Below are positions 1 to 8,886 of a DNA stretch of 64,000 bases, one piece after another. A program made the translations under genes and the position numbers. Each line of letters begins with the position of its first letter. Position 1 is the stretch's first letter. The notes beneath the pieces were generated by a model. That model was not told the DNA's origin. It ran no database searches and was given only the letters and a program-made list of their open reading frames with translations. The stretch comes from Stropharia rugosoannulata (taxonomy: Eukaryota > Basidiomycota > Agaricomycetes > Agaricales > Strophariaceae): positions 1,922,001-1,986,000 of the forward strand of contig JANCIK010000011.1 of the NCBI GenBank assembly GCA_028532985.1, written 5' to 3'.

Positions 1-55
1 GTTGATAGTTGGCATTGCTCAGTTTGTCAAACTGAGGTGTTGTGAAGAAACTCAT
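1..55 (-). CDS. Copia gag start, unit 0 (cut by window edge)
   Basis: Only the first 18 codons are inside the window. They begin MSFFTTPQFDKLSNANYQL, the N-terminus of this family's short Gag (units 1-7 have MSFFATPQFDKLSTANYQL). The ATG is at 53-55 and overlaps, as ATGA, the stop codon of the open leader frame 52-273. The rest of this gag-pol lies to the left of the window, so I cannot say whether the copy is intact. Confidence 0.75.
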   Translation of the reverse strand, partial: MSFFTTPQFDKLSNANYQ

Positions 56-773
56 GGTTGCAGGTGAAGCGAAGTGGTGATATACGTGAAGTGGTATGAG
101 GTGATAGCCAGTAATAGCGCAAACGATGTGGCAAAGTTGCGAGACAAGCTGGGCTGAAATGCACGAGCAGTGGGCAGAACACTTGAGGTATCACAATTGG
201 GCTGAGTTGAGCACTTGCAGTAAAACATCGATTGCACGAGCAGCAGTGAACTGATTGACATGAGACTGTGCAAGAGGGTAGTTCAAAGGTGCGAAACGTG
301 TGTGAGTGAGTTGTGCAAACGACAGTGACGATGTGCTAGTGCAGTGAGCAAAACTGTTTGAGAGTGTCAATTGGACGGAGTTGAGCACTCTGGTGAAGAA
401 CAGTGTATTGCGAGTGAACGGCGAATCGTGATGACCTGTGAAGGGGCAAGTGACGAGAGGCACGTGTAACAATGAGGTCCTCGAAAGAACCATGTGTTTC
501 GACGATCAGGAGAGCCCGGGGAGCGAAGTCTCTGGTGAACACCAAGAGAGTGCTATTGACCTAAAACCAAAAGAAGCGGATTGCTTGATAACCGTGCAAG
601 CTGGTGGAACGCAGGTGGTACCAGAACGACGGTCGTGACGTGGGAGTCATGCTCACGAAAAAACGAGGCAAAATGAACGATGTTGAGTGTTAGGTTAAGT
701 ACCAAGCCACTCAGTGGAGAAAGGACAGTAGAGAAGTGATGAGTAGGATGCTCAGAGCGCAGGGCTCATAACC
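56..773 (-). other. Copia 5' leader in the ancestral, un-inverted arrangement
   Basis: This 718-bp leader joins the primer-binding site to gag without rearrangement. It contains the intact form of the self-integration target: GAAGG at 444-448 with normal flanks on both sides, which in the six array junctions is duplicated and split. The leader is free of stops in one frame directly upstream of gag (52-273, 73 codons from the nearest ATG), a property shared with the other copies. No domain is recognisable in that frame and its cysteines do not form a zinc knuckle. Confidence 0.7.
755..773 (-). promoter_or_regulatory. Primer-binding site for a half initiator tRNA-Met
   Basis: Directly inside the 5' LTR the minus strand reads GGTTATGAGCCCTGCGCTC. 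This is complementary to the 5'-half and anticodon region of eukaryotic initiator tRNA-Met (anticodon loop CUCAUAA), not to a tRNA 3' CCA end. Drosophila copia and yeast Ty5 use this half-tRNA priming. The same site recurs at 8553, 13532, 18503, 23471, 28447 and 33432 (plus strand, in inverted leaders), at 38516-38534 (minus) and at 43507 (plus, one base different). Confidence 0.8.
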
Positions 774-1019
774 TGTTGAAAGCAGATTGCTTACAGGCAC
801 AGAGAGCGAAACTAATGTTGAAAGCAGATTGCTTACAGGCGCAGAGAGCGAACCTAACTCACACAGAGATGATGGTGGTAAGAGATCAAGAGGCATCTAC
901 ACTAGTACATGCCTTATATACTACCATAAGCGAGATTAACTATATATGGAGCATACTAATTATAGTACGTGATATCTAATCTACTGCTGATGGTCAAGTC
1001 CAATCCATGTAATCTAGCA
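774..1019 (-). repeat. Copia LTR shared by units 0 and 1, with internal 42-bp duplication
   Basis: In minus orientation it starts TGCTAGATTAC (the family norm is TGTTAGATTAC) and ends TTTCAACA. The length is 246 bp rather than 204 because the terminal segment beginning TGTTGAAAGCAG (plus strand) is present twice, at 774 and about 816, in slightly diverged copies. It serves as 3' LTR of unit 1 (polypurine tract on one side) and 5' LTR of unit 0 (primer-binding site on the other), the normal result of LTR-LTR recombination or tandem insertion. Confidence 0.85.
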
Positions 1020-1026
1020 CTCCCCC
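1020..1026 (-). promoter_or_regulatory. Polypurine tract of copia unit 1
   Basis: On the minus strand GGGGGAG lies immediately upstream of the 3' LTR, preceded by GGTCAC. The same tract is at 9091, 14068, 19039, 24009, 28985 and 33969 (minus) and 41867-41873 (plus). It is mutated to a CAGGGGAT context next to the LTR fragment at 38826. Confidence 0.75.
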
Positions 1027-1061
1027 GTGACCAAGGCAGTCTCTATACTACAGTATATACA

Positions 1062-1599
1062 CTATGGTCGAACTCCCATGTGAGAGCGACAGTAATCTAC
1101 TTTAACTGCAGAGAGCGGTTTGGTGAGAATGTCAGCCACCTGTTGTGTTGTGGGTATAAACAAAGGTGTAATGACTCTGTTCTGTACAGTGTCCTGTAGC
1201 CTGTGGAAACAAAGGTCAAGGTGCTTCATGCGTCCGTGGTGCTCTGGGTTCTTCGATACACTGATAGCAGACTGATTGTCAATGTGCAGTGTGGAGGGAA
1301 CCAGAATCGTGTAGCCAAACTCGCGAAGTATGTTGTGCATCCACGAGATCTCCTAGCCAGCCTCAACCGCAGCCACAAACTCAGCTTCAGTGGTAGAGAG
1401 CGTCACAATGCTCTGCAATTTGCTAGACCAGCTAATTGCACCACTAGCCATGAGAACAATGTATCCACCTGTAGAGCGTCCAGTGTCCTTGCAATCGCTG
1501 TGTGCAGCATTACAGTAAGTTGTGAACAGATCTGTACCAAGCAAACCAGAGTAAACCAACTTGTACTCAAGTGTTCCTTTCAGATACTTGAACAAGTGC
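1062..1599 (-). pseudogene. Copia RNase H, unit 1 (C-terminal part of broken pol)
   Basis: This stretch encodes the Ty1/copia RNase H domain: HLFKYLKGTLEYKLVYSG, then GRSTGGY, the STTEAEFVAAVEAG block with the second catalytic acid, LHIDNQSAISVSKNPEHHGR, and TQQVADILTKPL. It is separated from the rest of pol by the 1050-bp insertion at 1600-2649. It also has an in-frame stop just after VEAG (about 1353). The first catalytic aspartate is changed (TYCNAAH instead of the CDAAH of the other copies), so the enzyme would be dead even without the insertion. The sequence is more diverged than the array units and belongs to the resident element rather than the amplified one. Confidence 0.85.
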
Positions 1600-2649
1600 A
1601 TCAGGAAAAAGACTTTTTTGAAAAAAGTCTTTTAATTTTTTAAAAAGACTTAAAAAGACTTAAAAAGACCCCAGGAGACCTGGGTCTCTAGGAGACTTTT
1701 AAAGCAAAGTCTCCAGGTATCAAACTTTTAGACTTTTTTATGTCTCTAGGAGTCTCTTTAATGTCTTTTTATGTGTTCATAATGTCTCTAGATGTCTCTA
1801 AATGTCTTTTAATGTTACATTTTTGCTTTATAAAAACATTAAAAACATGACCTCATCTTAGCCAAATCACTACTACATAGATTAGATTGTATTTGTAAGT
1901 ATATTTGTAAGTAGGTAATTAGGTATATTTAAATGTACTTAAGATTTGTCATGAAGTAACTATATTAGTCAGCACCTTACATAACCATACAATGGCAAAT
2001 AAACCATCACATTAACTTGGGTACAATGACAAGGAGAACTTATGTTGTGGAAATAATTTGCATTAGCCAGGAATTGAACCAACAGCTTCATGCATGACTT
2101 AAAACCAGCATACTTTCCCCTACACCATGTGCCTGTGTATATATCCTAACTGCAGGCCAAATATGATGGTAATGCTCTACACTACATTAACTTATTACAT
2201 CACAAGTCATTGAATTTAGTCATGTTCAGATGTATTTTATATAAGATTTATAATGTAGATTACAAGTAATAGTTGACAATAGCTATTCATAAGTCAATTT
2301 TTTCCCAGGTTTTAATGTCTTTAAATGTCTTTTTGAGTCTTTTTGTAGCTTTTTAATACACTTTATGAGACATTTTTAAAATCTTTTAGAGACATAAAAA
2401 GATTTATACAATTACATCAATACATTTAAATACTTAGAAAAATTGAAAGACTTTAAAAGACATAAAAAGACCTAAAAAGACATCCAAAGAATTACATATT
2501 TCCCTAAAGTCTCTAGGAGACCTTTAAAAGTATAAAAAAGACATAAAATTCACCAAAAGACATATTGATGTCTCAAAAAGACACTGAATTTCCCAAGAGA
2601 CACAAAGATGTCTCAAAAAGTCTCTTTTCAACAAAGTGGTTTTCCTGAT
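1600..2649. mobile_element. 1050-bp non-coding TIR (foldback/MITE-like) element, copy A
   Basis: The ends are inverted repeats: ATCAGGAAAA on the left and TTTTCCTGAT on the right, with similarity continuing through ACTTTNTTGAAAA. It interrupts the copia RNase H region and is flanked by GTGC at 1596-1599 and 2650-2653. This could also be read as a TG duplication with the termini one base longer. About 250 bp at each side are packed with GTCTTTTTA / TAAAAAGAC and GTCTCTAGGAG motifs in opposite orientations, so each flank can fold and the two flanks can pair. No ORF of note is present. A second copy is at 54113-55134. The superfamily cannot be assigned from the termini alone. Confidence 0.8.
2066..2127 (-). 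ncRNA. tRNA-like segment with Pol III A and B boxes inside TIR element A
   Basis: Read on the minus strand, the core of the element has TGGTGTAGGGG (fits the A-box consensus TRGYNNARNNG) at 2117-2127 and GGTTCAATTCC (fits the B-box GGTTCRANYCC) at about 2070-2080, with tRNA-like spacing. The flanking arms do not fold into a good cloverleaf, so this is a tRNA-derived relic or internal Pol III promoter, not a working tRNA. It is conserved in copy B (54551-54613). Confidence 0.45.
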
Positions 2650-2898
2650 GTGCTTGACTGCTGTCCAGTGCTGCTGTCCAGGATTGCTGTTGAAGCGTGC
2701 GAGATAGGACACAGTGTGTGCGATGTCAGGACGTGTCATTGTGGCGAGATACTGAAGGGAACCGATGGCGCTGAGGTAAGGAACGCTTTGCATGAACTCA
2801 ATCTCGTCAGAGCTGCTAGGTGCCATTGCACGAGTTAACACAGTGCCAGCTGACATAGGAGTGGTGACATGAATTGCATCTTGCATACTGTAACATTC
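2650..2898 (-). pseudogene. Copia RT-RNase H connection, unit 1 (fragment between two insertions)
   Basis: The fragment encodes YSMQDAIHVTTPMSAGTVLT, then EFMQSVPYLSAIGSLQY and MTRPDIAHTVSYLARF, the region linking reverse transcriptase to RNase H. It lies between the TIR element (right end at 2649) and the gag-only LTR element (left end 2899). At the EFM-VPYL position this copy has a sense codon (CAA), whereas the amplified units have TGA there. This is further evidence that the 3' half of unit 1 is resident sequence. Confidence 0.85.
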
Positions 2899-3167
2899 TG
2901 TTAGAAACAGCTCGTCACTGTTGCTGAGATAGGGGCCTGGAAAGGGGGTGTACAGCACACTGCTGGTGTTGCAGGTGCAAGGGGTCGTCCAAACAGATTG
3001 ACTAACCGGCCATCCTGGTGTGGGAATGGACACAAAGCGCCTGGGCTCGGGCGTGCGAGGGACAAATGTGTGTATTCTGGTCAAGGTCTAATTTAGGATA
3101 CATCATGATGGTAAGCTTTGTATGTATGTGTTAGCACCGGAAGTCCATGAACACGTGATATTCAACA
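2899..3167 (-). repeat. 3' LTR of the gag-only element
   Basis: It is bounded by TGTTAGAAACAG and ATATTCAACA on the plus strand, 269 bp, and matches the copy at 4484-4752. The ends resemble the copia LTR ends (TGTT...AACA), as expected if the same integrase processes both. Confidence 0.88.
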
Positions 3168-3176
3168 CTCCCACCT
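3168..3176 (-). promoter_or_regulatory. Polypurine tract of the gag-only element
   Basis: AGGTGGGAG on the minus strand abuts the 3' LTR. It differs from the copia tract (GGGGGAG) but is in the same position and purine-rich. Confidence 0.6.
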
Positions 3177-3326
3177 GTGGAAATGGACCATGAAGAGAAT
3201 GATAAAACAGGGAAAAGGAAAAGAAAGGGAGAGGATAACACATCAAGCAGACTAAAACAACACTAACTTGGACCAATGCTAGGGGCTGCCAAGCTCCCAC
3301 CGAATCTGGTAAGTCCTGCAAGAAGG

Positions 3327-4271
3327 CTAAATGGCAAGTAAAGGACGGCCTGATGATTGAGCATAATGCGCATGATGGTGAAACTTGTCATCGTCTGAGC
3401 TTGATTCTTGCTCCTGGGAATTGTTGTGGGCACGTCGGACTGCCTGCTTACGAGCACCTTGAAGAACAAGATCCTTGATGGCTGTAGACATGTCACGAAC
3501 ACAAAGACGGGAGATGTGACCATCACGTCCACAACGATGGCAGCTGTTACCATTGTCCTTGTTGCACCAGGTGAACTTGCCTTCCTGAAAACCGTCAGTT
3601 GCAGGTTCTTGACGCGGTTTGGAACCCTCGGCTCCAGATCCCCCACCAAATCTCCCACCAGATCGGGTAGCTAGTGCAACGTCGGTTGGTTCAGCTTTGA
3701 CATACTCCGAAACGCTGCTAGCTGAGCCAAGAAGGATGGTTTTGATGGTGTCAAGGGTAGGTTCATCCCTTTGAGAGAGAATGGAGGTGCGGACAGGGTG
3801 ATAGGAGGAGTGGAGATGACGAAGGATGTGGTCACCAATTGCAGTGTCGGAGACAGTCTTGCCAAGGTTCTTGAGGGAGTCGAAGGCAGCGGTGACAGCA
3901 TGGATGTAGAACTCCATGGGGCGGGTGATATCATGCTGAATGGCGTCAATGGCATCCCGGGCTGCAATGCGGCGGCCCATGGTAGATCGGGTAAAGTGCT
4001 TCTTGAGTGCAGACCAGGCCTCAGTAGCGGATTTGATCCCCTGGATGCAATAGCGTTGATCTGACTCCATAGCTCCATAGATGTAGGCCACCAGGACCTT
4101 GTCCTTCTGTTCCTGGTCCTTTCCAACTGCTGCCCCAGAGGTCACCCATGATGCATCAGCTCCCACAAAAAACATCTCCATATTGGAGGACCATTCAGTC
4201 CAGTTGGAGTCAGAGAGCTTCATCTCACTGAGGAGGGCAAGGAGGGCTGAGGGAATGCCTAGGGATGACAT
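3327..4271 (-). CDS. Gag of the non-autonomous TR-GAG element (capsid plus zinc knuckle)
   Basis: This is an intact 314-codon Gag, the only undamaged retroelement gene in the window. Residues about 9-150 resemble the Ty1/copia UBN2-type Gag: a SNWTEWSSNME segment near residue 22, then AWSALKKHFTRSTMGRRIAA near 85-105. Residues 190-240 are Gly/Arg-rich. A CX2CX4HX4C zinc knuckle follows (C244, C247, H252, C257: CHRCGRDGHISRLC), and the tail is Ser/Asp- and His-rich. The start MSSLGIPSALL (ATG at 4269-4271) is chosen because Gag homology begins there; an in-frame ATG at 4410-4412 would add 47 residues from the leader. The stop at 3327 lies 159 bp before the 3' LTR, and that gap has no pol. The product should form particles and package RNA; whether it packages copia RNA is inference. 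Confidence 0.85.
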   Translation of the reverse strand: MSSLGIPSALLALLSEMKLSDSNWTEWSSNMEMFFVGADASWVTSGAAVGKDQEQKDKVLVAYIYGAMESDQRYCIQGIKSATEAWSALKKHFTRSTMGRRIAARDAIDAIQHDITRPMEFYIHAVTAAFDSLKNLGKTVSDTAIGDHILRHLHSSYHPVRTSILSQRDEPTLDTIKTILLGSASSVSEYVKAEPTDVALATRSGGRFGGGSGAEGSKPRQEPATDGFQEGKFTWCNKDNGNSCHRCGRDGHISRLCVRDMSTAIKDLVLQGARKQAVRRAHNNSQEQESSSDDDKFHHHAHYAQSSGRPLLAI

Positions 4272-4470
4272 GGTGAGGCTTGGAATGAGTTTGTTGACAG
4301 TAATGAGTTGCCTGAGTGTTGTGGTGAAGTGGGGAGAGGAAAGGAGAGTGATGATGTGGCAAGAATTGGAGGTTACTGGGTGTGATGTGGCAAGATCCCA
4401 GGCTCCAAACATAGACTTGACATCATGAGAGAATGGCTAGAAAAAGAAAAGGAGGAAGCAGAGAAGGTCC

Positions 4471-4483
4471 AGGGCTCATAACC
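4471..4483 (-). promoter_or_regulatory. Half-tRNA primer-binding site of the gag-only element
   Basis: GGTTATGAGCCCT on the minus strand abuts the 5' LTR and matches the first 13 nt of the copia site, i.e. the initiator tRNA-Met anticodon region. Beyond that (GGACC instead of GCGCT) the match stops, so the primer duplex is shorter than in the copia family. Confidence 0.65.
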
Positions 4484-4752
4484 TGTTAGAAACAGCTCGT
4501 CACTGTTGCTGAGATAGGGGCCTGGAAAGGGGGTGTACAGCACACTGCTGGTGTTGCAGGTGCAAGGGGTCGTCCAAACAGATTGACTAACCGGCCATCC
4601 TGGTGTGGGAATGGACACAAAGCGCCTGGGCTCGGGCGTGCGAGGGACAAATGTGTGTATTCTGGTCAAGGTCTAATTTAGGATACATCATGATGGTAAG
4701 CTTTGTATGTATGTGTTAGCACCGGAAGTCCATGAACACGTGATATTCAACA
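4484..4752 (-). repeat. 5' LTR of the gag-only element
   Basis: 269 bp, indistinguishable by eye from 2899-3167. It is followed at 4753 by the second copy of the CATTC target duplication and then by resumed copia reverse transcriptase sequence. Confidence 0.88.
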
Positions 4753-7700
4753 CATTCAAGTATGTCCAGAATGAACTAGCACTGGTGAAGCGAAATCTTG
4801 CGTATGCTGCAATCCCTGGTAATGCCAACACCTAGTAGAAACTCTGTCGCACCAAGATCCCTGCATTTGAAGCATTCACTGAGTTGCTTCACAGCACGGT
4901 CAATGGATGAAGTCGATTTGGATGCAAATGTGATGTCATCAATGTAGATAGGCACGAAAATGTGAACTGTGCCATCTGAGTAGATGTACACTGACCTGTC
5001 TGCTTCCATACGCTTGAAACCCATATCAGTGAGAACAGAGTGTAACTTGGTGTTCCACTGCCTAGCTGATTGCTTGAGACCGTAAAGTGACTTGCGCAAC
5101 TTGCAGACCTTGTTTGGTGCACCTTCATGGAATCCCTCAGGCTGCAGCATGTAGATGTCCTCATCCAAGTCACCATTGGTGAATGCAGACGAAATGTCCA
5201 CAGAGCAGAGCTCAAGGTCCTCTGCAGCTGCAATAGCCAGTATCATGCGCAAGGTTGCTGGACGGAAGGTGGGAGCAAAGACTTCAGTGTAATCAACTCC
5301 AGGACGCTGACTGTAGCCCTTTGCAACAATACGAGCCTTATAGCGCTCCACAGTGCCATCTGCATGACGCTTGACCTTGAAGACCCAATCAGAACCAATA
5401 GCCTTTGCACCAGGTGGCAAGTCAACGATTTCCCAAGTGTTGTTCTGCAGCAGTGTGTTGTACTCTGCATTTGCTGCATCTCGCTACCTGTCTGCATTGT
5501 CGCCCTTGAGTGCCTGCTTGTAGTTCTTGGGATCTGACACAGTAGCAGCACCAGCAAACTGAACCTCTTCCAAGCCTTCATCAACAGTGTAACTGTCGAG
5601 TTCGTCATTATTGAGGTCATCAGTCTCAGAAGGCGGTGTAGACAGTGGGAGGGGCACAGCAGCAGGTTTGACTTTCCACCATTCACCAGGAGGTTGAGAT
5701 TCACGTGTAGTGCGTCTCAGAGGCTCAGCAACGACTTTGGGTTCCACAGGAATGGGAGGTGCAGCACTACGAGGCAGTTTGGGCACGTTTGCAGCAGAAT
5801 GCTGATCTCGTCGAGTTGAGCATGTTGGTGTTTTCGACGATTGCGGAATGTGATGCGATGACTCCAACTTGGGTGTGGTACTGTCAGACTCGTCTTTCGA
5901 CGCCCTATCCAATGGTACTTGACTCGACTTGCTGGGACCAGCGGTTGGACCGGAATGCACATACGATTTCCCAGAATGCGAATTGGGCAGAGTTGAGCAC
6001 TTTGGTAAACTCGACGATTTTGCACCAGTGGTTGGTGTCTGCCAGTTGGGAGTAGGTGCATCGTGTTCGTCGTCAGATGACGAGTCAGATGGTGCTGGTC
6101 CCACCAAAGGAGGTGCAGTTGGTGTGTCCGAGTCATCAGTGTCCAAGTCAGGCAAATAGGCAGCAGTTGAATCCCCCCCAGAATCTGGCACATCTGAGAA
6201 GTGTGAAGACGTGCCCTTTGGAAACAGGTTGATTGGTGAAGTCACCTTCAAACCAGGGAAACTGTGTTCGTCAAAGATAGCACGTTCTGAGATCACATAC
6301 TTCTTAGTGGACGGATTGTAGAACTGCCAGCCTTTGTAGCCTGTAGGATAACCGACAAAAATGCACTTCTCAACGTGTGGTTGAAGTGACTTGCGTTTGT
6401 CTCTCTGCACAAAGACGTACGCAGCACAACCAAAAACACGGAGATGGCTCATATCGGGTTTCTTGCCATGCCATGCAGTGTAGGGCACAGAGTCAGTCAG
6501 AGACGACCTGTTCCACACATGAATGTAAGCAAACACTGCAAGTCGCCAAAACGAGAGTGGGAGCTTTGCCTCTACCAGCATTGCAGTGACGTGCTCAGCA
6601 ATAGTGCGATTGGCACATTCAGCTACACCATTCTGCTGAGGCCGATTGCATGTGCTGTGGCGCCTGTGAATGCCGCATTGCTCCATAAACCGTATGAACT
6701 CGTTTGACATGTATTCACCAGCCTTGTCATCCTGCATTGCCTTGATTTTTGCATTCAGCTGGTTCTCTGCATATGCCTTGTACACCTTAAATGCATCAAA
6801 TGCATCCGACTTGCGCTTCAGGAACATGACAGCATGCAGGTGAGTGCAGTCATCAATGAATGTGATCCAGTAGCGATGTCCCTCAGGTGTAGGCACTGAG
6901 AGCGGACCATGCAAGTCAGAATGCACCAATTCCAGCGGTTTGGTTGATTTGCGAGTTGAGCTCGGAAATGTGCCAGACATCATCTTGCCAGCCAAGCATG
7001 GTTCGCAAATCGGATCTGGTTGCTCTTTCGATGTTACGAGCATGCCAGTGACCAGACCCTTGGAGAGCAGCTTGTTGATGTGTGCATGGCTGTGATGTCC
7101 GCAACGACGATGCCAGAGCTCTGCATTGAGGGTACAGTGGACGACGATGAAGCAGAGCATGCAGATTCGCAAATGGGACGAGTGAGACCATCCAGAATAG
7201 CAGAGTGCGATGCATTGATGGTTGCAGTGAAGATGGTCTTGCCAGAGTGGTTGAAGTACATCTTCTTTGCATCGATCTCAATCAAGATGCCAGAGCGCTT
7301 GGTGAGGTACAGGCATGCAAGCAGATTGTTGTGTAACTTGGGGACATGCAGAACATGTTTGATGACTACAGCGTCCGCTTTCTTGCCATTGATGACTGGA
7401 TGGAACACCACATTGCCAACACCCTCAGAGTAGACGATGGAATCATCTGCAAGACGAATTGGGACACAGTGGGGCTTGTACTCCACAATCCAGTCTTGAT
7501 GAGGCGTCATGTGGCTAGTTGCACCTGTATCTGCGAGCCAGTCGAAATCGTTGCCTTGTGCGTCACCCGTAGCAAGTGCAGATGCAAAACCTGCATACTC
7601 GACGATTTGCGACGTCTCCTCTGCTGGGGGCGAAGCAGAGTGTGCCATTTGACCAACAGCTGCCAGAGTCGACCACATGCTAACTGGGTCATGCAGAATG

Positions 7701-7957
7701 TGAGCCAAGTGTGATTTCAGCTTGTTCTGAACATGACTGTGGATGTAAACAGCAGCAGCAGTCGACTTGCTTGTCCATGCGTCCTGTGCCTCGATCTCAG
7801 CCATAGACGGCATAAGAGAGAGCAGAGGATGCTTGCATTCACCTGTAACCAGACGCCATAGCTCCTGAGAGCGTAACCATGCTTTGATGTTGCAAGACCA
7901 GAGTTGATAGTTGGCAGTGCTCAGTTTGTCAAACTGAGGTGTTGCGAAGAAACTCAT
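4753..7957 (-). pseudogene. Copia gag-pol of unit 1 (gag to RT), hybrid of resident and amplified sequence
   Basis: The reading starts at ATG 7957 with the short Gag. It continues through protease (DTGATSHM), the integrase HHCC finger and DDE core, and the Ser/Pro-rich linker into reverse transcriptase. Unlike units 2-7 it retains RT motif A (VDISSAF), so the 181-nt deletion is absent. It is broken by a one-base shortening of a G run near 7131, an in-frame TAG at 5484-5486 and the gag-only insertion at 4752. From about 5660 leftward the sequence diverges from units 2-7, while rightward it is almost identical to them. The crossover between resident and amplified DNA therefore lies near 5.66 kb. 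Confidence 0.88.
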
Positions 7958-8348
7958 GATTGCAGGTGAAGCGAAGTGGTGAACGACGTGAAGTGGTATG
8001 AGGTGGTAGCTGAGAATGGCGCAAACGATGTGGCAAAGTTGCGAGGCGAGCTGGGCTGAAATGCACGAGCAGTGGGCAGAACACTTGCAGTATCACAATT
8101 AGGCCGAGTTGAGCACTTGCAGTAAAAAATGTCGATTGCACGAGCAGCACTGAACCGATTGACACGAGACTGTGCAAGAGGGTGGTTCGAAGATGCGGAA
8201 CGTGTGTGATCGAGTTGTGCGAACGACAGTGACGATGTGCTAGTGCAGTGAGCAAAACTGTTTGAGAGTGTCAATTGGACGGAGTTGAGCACTCTGGTGA
8301 AGAACAGTGTATTGCGAGTGAACGGCGAATCGTGATGACCTGTGAAGG
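7954..8348 (-). other. Gag-proximal leader of unit 1 with open leader frame
   Basis: This is the 391 bp between gag and the first rearrangement breakpoint. A frame of 112 codons (7954-8292) is open and its TGA overlaps the gag ATG as ATGA. The same frame is open in unit 0, units 2 and 4-7 and the plus-strand copy at 43593-43802, but is shifted by a one-base deletion in unit 3. The product is Ser/Thr/Pro-rich with no recognisable domain. The leader is pyrimidine-rich on this strand, so lack of stops may be compositional. Confidence 0.5.
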
Positions 8349-8552
8349 TGTTAGATTACATAGGATTGGACTGACCATCAGCAGTAGATTAGATATCGTG
8401 TACTATATTTAGTACACTCCATATATAGTTAATCTCGCTTATGGTAGTATATAAGGCATGTACTAGTGTAGATGCCTCTCAATCTCTTACCACCACCATC
8501 TCTGTGTGAGTTAGGTTCGCTCTCTGCGCCTGTAAGCAGTCTGCTTTCAACA
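8349..8552 (+). repeat. Copia LTR, inverted copy (former 5' LTR)
   Basis: 204 bp, TGTTAGATTACATAGG...CTTTCAACA. It contains a TATA-like GTATATAAGG at about 8447-8456, a plausible promoter firing rightward into the inverted leader. It is distinguished from the minus-oriented LTR by GATATCGTG (against GATATTGCG) and CCTCTCAATC (against CCTCTTAATC). Confidence 0.9.
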
Positions 8553-8886
8553 GGTTATGAGCCCTGCGCTCTGAGCATCCTACTCATCACTTCTCTACTG
8601 TCCTTTCTCCACTGAGTGGCTTGGTACTTAACCTAACACTCAACATCGTTCATTTTGCCTCGTTTTTTCGTGAGCATGACTGCCACGTCACGACCGTCGT
8701 TCTGGTACCACCTGCATTCCACCAGCTTGCACGGTTATCGAGCAATCCGCTTCTTTTGGTTTTAGGTCAATAGCACTCTCTTGGTGTTCACCAGAGACTT
8801 TGCTCCCCGGGCTCTCCTGATCGTCGAAACACGTGGTTCTTTCGAGGACCTCATCGTTACACATGCCTCTCGTCACTTGCCCCTTC
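8553..8886 (+). other. Inverted 5' leader segment with primer-binding site
   Basis: It begins with the half-tRNA primer-binding site GGTTATGAGCCCTGCGCTC and continues through the first 334 nt of the leader in the orientation opposite to gag. It ends at the duplicated target CCTTC (8882-8886). Transcripts of the array units starting in the LTR at 8887-9090 would carry this segment as antisense. Confidence 0.85.

Larger units (their letters stand above)
2899..4752 (-). mobile_element. Complete gag-only LTR element (TR-GAG type), 1854 bp
   Basis: Two 269-bp LTRs that look identical by eye (2899-3167 and 4484-4752) flank a 1.3-kb internal region. The internal region carries a half-tRNA primer-binding site, one gag ORF and a polypurine tract, but no protease, integrase, reverse transcriptase or RNase H. 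The element is flanked by a perfect 5-bp duplication, CATTC (2894-2898 and 4753-4757). It sits in the reverse transcriptase region of copia unit 1, in the same orientation. LTR identity and the intact duplication point to a recent insertion. It must have been mobilised by proteins from another element. Gag-only non-autonomous elements of this kind are known from plants as TR-GAGs. Confidence 0.9.

Noticed and set aside
2066..2127. A functional tRNA gene in the TIR element
   Set aside because: A and B boxes are good, but the T-arm and anticodon stems do not pair well and no acceptor stem closes.
5128..5308. The 181-nt difference in RT as a spliced intron
   Set aside because: On the sense strand the missing segment begins AGCG and ends CCA, with no shift of the junction that gives GT-AG, and its length breaks the frame. 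The segment encodes conserved RT motif A, so it is a deletion.
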